Translations under genes and position numbers: made by a program
Source: Gammaproteobacteria bacterium
GTDB lineage: Bacteria > Pseudomonadota > Gammaproteobacteria > UBA6429
Direction: 5' to 3'
Assembly: GCA_003232015.1 (NCBI GenBank)
Contig: QIKU01000126.1
Span: 1 to 12,976, forward strand
Length of the DNA stretch: 12,976 bases
Shown: positions 7,555 through 12,976 of the stretch, in pieces
Layout of the letters: each line of letters starts with the position of its first letter
Position numbering within the stretch: the stretch's first letter is position 1
The notes under the pieces: model-generated
Told to the model about the DNA's origin: nothing
Seen by the model: only the letters and a program-made list of their open reading frames with translations
Databases searched by the model: none

Positions 7555-8010
7555 ATGCCGTATCAAGCTATACCACGCATCGCTGTTTTATGTTTTGCCC
7601 TCGTTTCCAGCTTGTTACTAGCAAGCTGTGAACAGGTCGAAAACAGAGAAAACACAGGTGTTCAAACTCTAAACTTTACAACCTATACTGGCTCAGTTAA
7701 TGCTGTGTTTGATGCCAATATCGGGGGTAAAACCTGTTCGGCCAGCGGCTGCCACAATATAAATGGTGGCTCAGGTGGCTCGTTCAAGATTTACGCCAAT
7801 GCAACAACAACCAGTGAGCTCACTGCAAATTTTATCTCGGCAAAGTCTTTTGCTAACCTGGTTGACCCGGCTCAAAGCAAACTACTACTGGAACCACTCA
7901 CGGGTATTTTCTCCAGCGTAGGCAGTCATGCAGGTGGAGACATATTCACGCTTGGAGATGGCAATTACACCATTATCTTTAACTGGATCAATAGCCCGGT
8001 ATCTCCATAA
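7555..8010 (+). CDS. Small cytochrome-like lipoprotein with CX4CH motif
   Basis: 151 residues. The signal peptide ends in LLLASC, giving a lipidated Cys25. The mature part is a single cytochrome-like module: YTGSVNAVFDANIGGKTCSASGCHN, with C61, C66 and H67 forming CX4CH rather than CX2CH; a KLLLEPL stretch; SHAGGD, whose His could be the distal ligand; and the end YTIIFNWINSP. That layout and ending match the C-terminal haem module of the preceding gene (FDATIQPIL..CTQCH, ILLSKP, VHPQINGG, YTTIVNWITAP), so the two are probably duplicates. CX4CH can bind c-type haem in some multihaem cytochromes, but occupancy here is inference. The gene lies 29 bases after its neighbour, and its TAA overlaps the next ATG by one base (TAATG), indicating translational coupling. 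Confidence 0.8.
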   Translation: MPYQAIPRIAVLCFALVSSLLLASCEQVENRENTGVQTLNFTTYTGSVNAVFDANIGGKTCSASGCHNINGGSGGSFKIYANATTTSELTANFISAKSFANLVDPAQSKLLLEPLTGIFSSVGSHAGGDIFTLGDGNYTIIFNWINSPVSP

Positions 8011-8774
8011 TGTACATTCACCTGAAATCAGTCAAGATACTGCTGGTGCTACTCTTTATTGTTTCATTCCCACTGCAAGCGAAACAAACCGATGAACAGG
8101 ATGAATACCAGAAAGTAACAATAGTCGAGGCCTATATTCAATTACATACCGGCCCTGGAAGCGGCTTTCCTGTTTTTTTTGTTGACCAGCGCGGCAATAA
8201 AATAAAAATATTAAAACGTAAAACAGACTGGTTTAAAGTACAAACCGATTCAAATAAGATTGGCTGGGTTGCACGAAAACAGCTTGAAAAAACCCTCACT
8301 GAAGCGGGTGTAAAAAAATCATTTAAAGATGTGTTACTGGATGACTATATAAACAGCCGCCTTGAATTTGGTATTGCGGGTGGTTTATTTGAAAGTGAAC
8401 AAAGCTTCACCCTGCGAACAGGCTATAAACTAACGCCAAATATCATATTTGAATTAGCCTATACAAAAATAGCGGGCAGGTTCTCCAGCTCAACCTTATA
8501 TCAGGGCAATTTCAACCTGCAACTTTATCCTGACTCACGGCTTAGCCCTTTTCTGTTTATAGGCTATGGGAAGTTTGAAAATGTGCCCGCAACCTCTTTA
8601 CTATCTGCACAAACAAGTACACTGGATATGGGGAATGCCGGAGTGGGGGTGAAATTTTATTTATCCGACCAATTTTATTTTCGTGCAGAAGCCAGCACCT
8701 ATGTTGTACTTGTTGGCGATAACAGAAGTGAGGAATATTCACATTTTAGTGCCGGGTTCTCCTTCTTCTTTTAA
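8010..8774 (+). CDS. SH3-domain outer-membrane beta-barrel protein
   Basis: 254 residues. A signal peptide ends near LQA-KQ (24/25). Residues of about 36-95 form a bacterial SH3 domain (VEAYIQLHTGPGSGFPVFF, then IKILKRKTDWFKVQ and GWVARKQL). Residues of about 115-254 are alternating polar/hydrophobic strands (LEFGIAGGLF, FTLRTGYKL, IIFELAYTKI, LSPFLFIGYGKF) ending in FSAGFSFFF, the terminal aromatic signature of Bam-inserted barrels. The SH3 part probably faces the periplasm and may touch peptidoglycan or a partner protein. The start overlaps the upstream stop (TAATG) and lacks its own ribosome binding site, so it is translationally coupled. SH3-plus-barrel proteins like this occur beside a second small barrel in clusters related to Myxococcus gliding/envelope machinery (recall, not checked). 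No enzymatic function is visible. Confidence 0.8.
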   Translation: MYIHLKSVKILLVLLFIVSFPLQAKQTDEQDEYQKVTIVEAYIQLHTGPGSGFPVFFVDQRGNKIKILKRKTDWFKVQTDSNKIGWVARKQLEKTLTEAGVKKSFKDVLLDDYINSRLEFGIAGGLFESEQSFTLRTGYKLTPNIIFELAYTKIAGRFSSSTLYQGNFNLQLYPDSRLSPFLFIGYGKFENVPATSLLSAQTSTLDMGNAGVGVKFYLSDQFYFRAEASTYVVLVGDNRSEEYSHFSAGFSFFF

Positions 8775-8782
8775 TTTAATAA

Positions 8783-9433
8783 ATGATAAAAACTATGAAA
8801 ACAATTTTAACTTTAATTCTTCTTGCCAGCAGCTACATTGTCAATGCGGCTGAACCCACTCAAGAGCTTCAGATCCAAAATGAACAGGTTATCAAACCTG
8901 AAATTGAACGCCGTGACATCGTTATCCCAAAGATTGACACAGAAAACTTTGAAATCGGTGCCTATACAGGGCAATACAATATGGAAGACTTTGGTGCAAA
9001 TTCTGTAACCGGTTTCAGAGTCACCTACCATATAACAGAGCGTGCTTTTATCGAAGGCGTGTTTGGTAGCACCGAAATATCAGACACAACCTTTCGTAGC
9101 ATATTACCCGGTGGTTTATTTCCCAATGAGGTCGAGCCACTTGAATATAATTATGTAATTGTTGGCTACAACCTGTTTCCTGGTGAGTTCTTCCCATGGG
9201 AAGGCGTTGCCTGGACAAGTTCATTTTATGTGGTTGCCGGTGCAGGCAATACAAGATTTATAAACCAGGATCACAGCACCACTATTTTAGGCGGTGGCTT
9301 CCGGATACTGCCAAAAGACTGGATGGCCATACATATGGATGCAAGAAGACACTCTTTTGAGTCAAGCATTACCGGCACAACAAAAGTAATTAGTAATCTG
9401 GAAATAACACTTGGCCTTTCTATTTATTTTTAA
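8783..9433 (+). CDS. Small outer-membrane beta-barrel protein
   Basis: Up to 216 residues. The signal peptide runs to about YIVNA-AE. A polar linker (LQIQNEQVIKPEIERRDIVIP) is followed by about eight predicted strands: FEIGAYTGQY, GFRVTYHI, AFIEGVFGS, YNYVIVGYNLF, SFYVVAGAGNT, TILGGGFRI, WMAIHMDARRH and LEITLGLSIYF, the last with the C-terminal Phe of a barrel protein. It resembles the outer-membrane beta-barrel domain family that includes myxobacterial envelope proteins. The start is either ATG 8783 or the in-frame ATG 8795; neither has a clear ribosome binding site, and both give a workable signal peptide. It lies 8 bases after the SH3-barrel gene, suggesting a pair that works together in the outer membrane. 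No pore specificity can be inferred. Confidence 0.78.
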   Translation: MIKTMKTILTLILLASSYIVNAAEPTQELQIQNEQVIKPEIERRDIVIPKIDTENFEIGAYTGQYNMEDFGANSVTGFRVTYHITERAFIEGVFGSTEISDTTFRSILPGGLFPNEVEPLEYNYVIVGYNLFPGEFFPWEGVAWTSSFYVVAGAGNTRFINQDHSTTILGGGFRILPKDWMAIHMDARRHSFESSITGTTKVISNLEITLGLSIYF

Positions 9434-9464
9434 TTTAAACCCTTAAACCGCGCAGAACAGCACA

Positions 9465-9959
9465 ATGACAAACTTAATTCAAAAAACATTAATCGCTTTA
9501 CTCTTTATCGGTAGCAGTCAGGCATATGCCTTAAGTGTTAATCAGGTAGCACCTGACTTTACCCTGCCTTCATCGACTAAACAGAATGTTCGTTTAGCCG
9601 AACTACGTGGCCAGGTTGTAATGCTTAATTTCTGGGCGACCTGGTGCAACCCCTGTCGTGTTGAAATTCCGCATTTACAAGACCTTTATAGCCAATACAA
9701 GGACATAGGTTTTACCGTAATTGGTGTTAATATCGACAACAATAAAACAAAAGCCGCTAAAATGGCACGGAACCTCGGGGCCAGGTTCCCTATCCTGTTT
9801 GATAATACACAAACAGTGAGTAAATTATATTCTATAAAAGCAATGCCATTTACCTTGCTTATTGATCGTGACGGCAAGATCCGTGAAATATTCTACGGTT
9901 ATAAACCCGGTTATGAAAAGAAATACTCTGCTGCTATCCGCAAGCTGTTAAGGGAATAA
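9465..9959 (+). CDS. TlpA/ResA-type periplasmic thioredoxin
   Basis: 164 residues. The signal peptide ends SQAYA-LS (22/23). The thioredoxin fold is complete: APDFTLPS (29-36), LNFWATWCNPCR with the redox pair C61/C64, FTVIGVNID (83-91), the cis-proline P128 in AMPFTLLIDRDG, and EIFYGYKPG. CNPC motifs are common in TlpA/ResA proteins that reduce disulfides of apocytochromes or other exported cysteine proteins. There is no membrane anchor after the signal, so it should be soluble in the periplasm. Plausible clients in the operon are the CXXCH/CX4CH cytochromes before it and the CGC-tailed lipoprotein directly after it (5-base gap). Client choice is inference. No DsbD-like reductant gene is in view. 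Confidence 0.93.
   Translation: MTNLIQKTLIALLFIGSSQAYALSVNQVAPDFTLPSSTKQNVRLAELRGQVVMLNFWATWCNPCRVEIPHLQDLYSQYKDIGFTVIGVNIDNNKTKAAKMARNLGARFPILFDNTQTVSKLYSIKAMPFTLLIDRDGKIREIFYGYKPGYEKKYSAAIRKLLRE
9950..9955 (+). promoter_or_regulatory. Ribosome binding site inside the end of the thioredoxin gene
   Basis: AAGGGA overlaps the last codons of the thioredoxin gene and lies 9 bases before ATG 9965. It supports the upstream start of the mini-lipoprotein over the in-frame ATG at 10004, which would leave a very short signal peptide. Confidence 0.5.
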
Positions 9960-9964
9960 ATATC

Positions 9965-10210
9965 ATGCTTTTCTTATTCAGAAAAAAAATATTAAAACCG
10001 ATCATGCCAGCTGTTTTCATACTTTTAATAACCGGTTGCTCTTCTCTTGAGCCCTGGGTACAGCCCTATGAACGGGAAATTCTCGCTGATCCGATTATGA
10101 GCTTTACAAGAGAGCCCGCTATTGAAAATCACTTTGCCCATGTCTATGAGGTGCGTGAAGGTTCACATGGTGCCGGAACAGGAATAGGCGGCGGCTGTGG
10201 TTGTAACTAG
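9965..10210 (+). CDS. DUF4266-type mini-lipoprotein with Gly/Cys tail
   Basis: 81 residues. The signal peptide ends LLITGC, so Cys25 is the lipidation site and the mature chain is only 57 residues. Recognisable family features are WVQPYEREILADPIM (31-45), a central HFAHVYEVREGSHG (56-69) and the C-terminal tail GTGIGGGCGCN with C78 and C80. This ending is characteristic of the DUF4266 family, whose function I do not know to be established. The CxC tail, with H56, H59 and H68, could bind a metal or be a redox or modification site. It sits between a TlpA thioredoxin (5 bases before) and a DUF3570 barrel (13 bases after), an arrangement I recall from other bacteria, often with apbE. This supports a thioredoxin-maintained, barrel-associated lipoprotein. 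ADPIMSFT loosely recalls an ApbE target (Asp six residues before Thr), but the match is weak. Confidence 0.85.
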   Translation: MLFLFRKKILKPIMPAVFILLITGCSSLEPWVQPYEREILADPIMSFTREPAIENHFAHVYEVREGSHGAGTGIGGGCGCN

Positions 10211-10223
10211 GCTATAAAATAAA

Positions 10224-11315
10224 ATGAGATTACTCACTTACATTAACTTTATCCTGTTCATATTATTATTGAGCATGCGTTTATCACATGCAGCCGTGTT
10301 AGCCGATGATCGCGCTGATATTATGACTCACTATTATTCAGGCGGTGGTGTTACCGCTGAAGGACCGGCGGTTTTAGTTCGCAAGGGCAATGACAAATCC
10401 TATTCAGTCTTTGCCAGTTACTATGTGGATAATGTTACCAGTGCATCCATTGATGTTGAGGCGCAAGCCAGTAAATACACCGAAAAACGCGATGAAATCG
10501 CAGTGGGAATTGACTACTTATACAACGACACTATTTCTACTATTTCTTTTAACAACAGTGAAGAAAGTGACTATATATCCGACTCTGTTAACCTCGACAT
10601 GTCACAGGAGTTCTTTGGTGGAATGTCAACTTTTAGCATGGGTTATTCTACTTCAGCGGACATCGTAAAACGCGTTGACAATGATTTTAGCGAAGAACTA
10701 AACCGCTACCGTTATCGTTTAGGGCTGTCACAAATATTAACCCGCAACTGGATAACCAGCTTTAACTACGAAGCTATTGCAGAAAATGGTTTCCTTAATA
10801 ATCCTTACCGATCTGCACGGGTTCTGGGTGCTTATGTGCCAGAAGTCTATCCCTCCACACGAACCAGTGAAGCTTTTTCATTTCGTTCTTTAACTTATTT
10901 TGACTGGCGTGGTTCGGTGCGCTTTGATTACCGCTTCTATACCGATACATGGGGTATTGAGAGTGACACGGTTGAAATTGGCTTTAGTAAATATCTTGGA
11001 GCCAAAAATGTTTTTGAAGTCTCCTATCGGCTGTATTCCCAGAACAAAGCCAGTTTCTACAGTGACAACTTTGATGCCGAAATGATTTATATGGCAAGGG
11101 ATAAGGAACTAAGTACTTTCTCAGATACAACATTAAAAGCAAAATTTACTTACCACATGTTTGAAAATGACAATGGCTTTTTCAACAAAGGTACATTCAC
11201 CACATCACTCGGCTATATTGAATTTAAATATGATGATTTCACTGATTATAAAACGGGGCAGCCCTATTCTTATACCGCATGGGTGGCTCAGGTATTATTA
11301 TCATTATGGTATTAA
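10224..11315 (+). CDS. DUF3570-type outer-membrane beta-barrel protein
   Basis: 363 residues. The signal peptide ends near SHA-AV (23/24). The N-terminal mature region DDRADIMTHYYSGGGVTAEGPAVLVRKG (28-55) is the diagnostic start of DUF3570 proteins. The remainder is a series of amphipathic strands (SYSVFASYYVD, DEIAVGIDYLYN, STFSMGYSTSAD, RYRYRLGLSQIL, GSVRFDYRFYTD, VFEVSYRLYSQN, LKAKFTYHMF) ending AQVLLSLWY, with a terminal aromatic as in Bam substrates. By strand count it could be a 14- to 16-strand barrel. DUF3570 genes commonly follow DUF4266 lipoprotein genes, as here with a 13-base gap, suggesting that the lipoprotein plugs or decorates this barrel. Export of a small product, metal uptake or electron conduction are all possible; none is shown by the sequence. 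Confidence 0.88.
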   Translation: MRLLTYINFILFILLLSMRLSHAAVLADDRADIMTHYYSGGGVTAEGPAVLVRKGNDKSYSVFASYYVDNVTSASIDVEAQASKYTEKRDEIAVGIDYLYNDTISTISFNNSEESDYISDSVNLDMSQEFFGGMSTFSMGYSTSADIVKRVDNDFSEELNRYRYRLGLSQILTRNWITSFNYEAIAENGFLNNPYRSARVLGAYVPEVYPSTRTSEAFSFRSLTYFDWRGSVRFDYRFYTDTWGIESDTVEIGFSKYLGAKNVFEVSYRLYSQNKASFYSDNFDAEMIYMARDKELSTFSDTTLKAKFTYHMFENDNGFFNKGTFTTSLGYIEFKYDDFTDYKTGQPYSYTAWVAQVLLSLWY

Positions 11316-11332
11316 ACAACAGGTATCCTCTT

Positions 11333-11887
11333 ATGGTTAAAAAACTACTTTACACATTTTTTATTCTGGGCTTTTTATTGACAAGCAGTGTAACGGCAAT
11401 AGCCGAGCAAACAAATAATGCCGGCGCTCCGTCTGATGAATTACGCTCGTTAGACAGTCGCATACAAAACCTGAAGAAAGAAGTACTGGATCTGAATCGG
11501 GACTTGTTTATGCTGGAAGAAGAACTTTTATTTCCATCTAACACTCAGATATCGGTATTCCTGTCTGTAGACATCGGCAACCTTTTTCAACTGGATTCGG
11601 TACAGCTCAGACTCAATGATAAAATTGTAGCCAATCATTTATACACCAAACGGGAAGTTGAAGCATTAAAACGTGGCGGTGTGCAACGCATATACACTGG
11701 CAATCTTCCTTCCGGGAAACATGAAATTGTTGCCTATTACACCGGTATTGGCCCAAATAATCGCCCGTATAAGCAAGGCTCAACAACGATTATTGAGAAA
11801 ACAAGCGCTGCCCAGTTTGTCGAACTAAAAATAAGCGACAACACGCTAAAACAACAACCTCAATTTGAAGTTAAAGTCTGGGAATAA
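11333..11887 (+). CDS. Periplasmic coiled-coil plus beta-sandwich protein
   Basis: 184 residues from ATG 11333. I chose this start because it opens a standard signal peptide (VKKLLYTFFILGFLLTSS, cleavage near AIA-EQ at 24/25), has a weak CAGG 8-9 bases upstream and clears the previous gene. The longer frame from 11279 would overlap that gene and hide the signal peptide. The mature protein has a short heptad-like coiled coil (about 36-65, LRSLDSRIQNLKKEVLDLNR and on to LEEEL), then a beta-rich domain (72-184) with FLSVDIG, DSVQLRLNDKIV, the loop LYTKREVEALKRGG, IYTGNLPSGKHEIVAYYTG and FVELKI, ending in KVWE. The SGKHEIVAYYTG piece recalls PEGA/Ig-like surface domains. There is no enzyme motif. 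With the TPR gene 8 bases downstream it probably forms a periplasmic scaffold of the complex; specific function unknown. Confidence 0.75.
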   Translation: MVKKLLYTFFILGFLLTSSVTAIAEQTNNAGAPSDELRSLDSRIQNLKKEVLDLNRDLFMLEEELLFPSNTQISVFLSVDIGNLFQLDSVQLRLNDKIVANHLYTKREVEALKRGGVQRIYTGNLPSGKHEIVAYYTGIGPNNRPYKQGSTTIIEKTSAAQFVELKISDNTLKQQPQFEVKVWE

Positions 11888-11895
11888 CAGCCGTT

Positions 11896-12976
11896 ATGTT
11901 TTTATCTTGCCATTACACTCGACAACTGCTGTCAGCCTCCATGCTGATAGCAGCCAGTGCTTTCCTGTCAGTGAATGCCGATGAGTATAATGAAAAATTT
12001 CCTGAACAAACAATCAAAGACCTGCGTTACGGCGAAGCATTATATAATTTTTACCAGAGTAAATATTTCTCATCTCTAACCAATTTGATGGTTGCAGACA
12101 AACAGCAACCGATAACCAAACAGGGTAATGAACCTGAATTATTAAAAGGTGGGTTGTTTCTTGCCTCTGGTTTGCATAATCAGGCGCATGACGTTTTTAC
12201 AAAATTAACCGCAACAAACCTGCCCATCCATATCCGTGATCGCGCATTTTATTATATGGGCAAACTATTTTACAAAAAGTCATACTATGACCGCGCTATT
12301 TCAGCACTCACCAGTATAACAACAACATTACCCAATTATTTTAATGATGAGAAGTTACATCTACTGTCCAATATTTACCTGCGCGGCAAACAGTTCGATA
12401 AAGCAATACCCTTGCTTGGCCAATTTTCTGATAACAGTGAATGGGCTTATTACGCACTCTACAATATAGGCGTTGCTCTTATACGTGAAGGAAAGTATCA
12501 AGAAGGAGTAGAGTATTTACGCCAGATAAGTAGTATCAATGCCGATACATCAGAAATCAATGCACTGGTTGACAAAGCCAACCTGGCCATTGGCTTTGCA
12601 TACATTCGCAACAATCAGCCAGATCAAGCGCCGGAGTTCTTACGTCAGGTACGGCTCGAAGGGCCACTTTCAAATAAAGCACTGCTCGGAATTGGCTGGG
12701 CATACAGCTCACGCGATCAACATAAAAAAGCACTCCGCCCATGGATGGCATTGCAAACAAGAAACAGCATTGATACGGCCGTACAGGAATCCATGCTCGC
12801 CATTCCTTATACACTGGAACAACTAAAAGCCAATAGCAATGCATTAGGACATTACCAGAATGCCGTAGCCCTTTATGATCAGGAGCTTAAATCCATTAAC
12901 TCTGTTATTAACGTTGTGGAAGGTGGAGAGCTTATCGCATCCTTAAGCAAGGTTCTCAAGGCCGAAAAAGAAGATA
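11896..12976 (+). CDS. Periplasmic TPR-repeat protein (3' end outside window)
   Basis: From ATG 11896 the frame is open to the last base, giving 360 residues and no stop. The signal peptide ends near SVNA-DE. The mature chain is built of helical TPR-like repeats: RYGEALYNFYQSKYFSSLTNLM, AFYYMGKLFYKKSYYDRAISAL, LLSNIYLRGKQFDKAIPLL, ALYNIGVALIREGKYQEGVEYL, NLAIGFAYIRNNQPDQAPEFL, ALLGIGWAYSSRDQHKKAL, then a longer helix region (LGHYQNAVALYDQELKSI). No lipobox is seen. Long periplasmic TPR proteins of this type (compare GltD/GltE of the Myxococcus Agl-Glt system) organise trans-envelope assemblies next to TolQ/TolR-like motors. That relation is inferred from layout and fold, not from a recognised orthologous motif. 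The gene lies 8 bases after the coiled-coil gene, so it is in the same operon. Final length is unknown. Confidence 0.82.
   Translation, partial: MFLSCHYTRQLLSASMLIAASAFLSVNADEYNEKFPEQTIKDLRYGEALYNFYQSKYFSSLTNLMVADKQQPITKQGNEPELLKGGLFLASGLHNQAHDVFTKLTATNLPIHIRDRAFYYMGKLFYKKSYYDRAISALTSITTTLPNYFNDEKLHLLSNIYLRGKQFDKAIPLLGQFSDNSEWAYYALYNIGVALIREGKYQEGVEYLRQISSINADTSEINALVDKANLAIGFAYIRNNQPDQAPEFLRQVRLEGPLSNKALLGIGWAYSSRDQHKKALRPWMALQTRNSIDTAVQESMLAIPYTLEQLKANSNALGHYQNAVALYDQELKSINSVINVVEGGELIASLSKVLKAEKED

Noticed and set aside
12539..12844. Overlapping + and - strand 95-residue ORFs near the end
   Set aside because: Both are shadows of the TPR gene, whose frame is open from 11896 to the end and encodes clear repeats.

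Overview
The window looks like a piece of a gammaproteobacterial chromosome with moderate to low G+C. This rests on the LPS-core type glycosyltransferase, the outer-membrane beta-barrels and Sec/lipoprotein signals throughout, a CRP-type palindrome, and an envelope gene neighbourhood I associate with Gammaproteobacteria. Genus cannot be fixed from the sequence. All supported genes are on the + strand. I see no tRNA, rRNA, CRISPR array, IS element or phage gene.

Layout. (1) 1-1602: the C-terminal part of a WaaE/KdtX-like family 2 glycosyltransferase, then a complete family 4 glycosyltransferase with a TTG start, probably surface-glycan (LPS core) genes. (2) 1603-1800: a non-coding gap with a perfect TGTGA-N6-TCACA palindrome. 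(3) 1801-3258: a membrane protein with an M48-peptidase fold whose zinc-binding HExxH has become RRIGQ, followed by a TPR-like C-terminus that appears cut by an in-frame TAA. (4) 3327-4319: a secreted ApbE flavin transferase. (5) 4320-4555: a 236-base leader with a strong ribosome binding site and a small palindrome.

(6) 4556 to the window end: nine tightly packed genes (gaps of -1 to 31 bases) that read as one operon. In order they encode a large tri-heme lipoprotein resembling the hydrazine synthase alpha subunit; a small lipoprotein with a CX4CH haem-like motif, built from the same module as the end of its neighbour; an SH3 plus beta-barrel outer-membrane protein; a second small beta-barrel; a TlpA-type thioredoxin; a DUF4266-type mini-lipoprotein ending in GGGCGCN; a DUF3570-type beta-barrel; a periplasmic coiled-coil/beta-sandwich protein; and the start of a long periplasmic TPR protein that runs off the window.

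Working together (inference). Every product of the operon is exported. The set combines redox parts (c-type haems, a thioredoxin, a Cys-tailed lipoprotein, and ApbE flavinylation next door) with a beta-barrel/TPR/coiled-coil envelope scaffold of the kind seen in clusters related to the Myxococcus Agl-Glt trans-envelope machine. I expect TolQ/TolR-like motor genes and an AgmX/PglI-like protein just beyond 12976. The function of the whole is unknown to me, and it is the best candidate here for an undescribed system: an outer-membrane redox complex linked to an energised trans-envelope scaffold.
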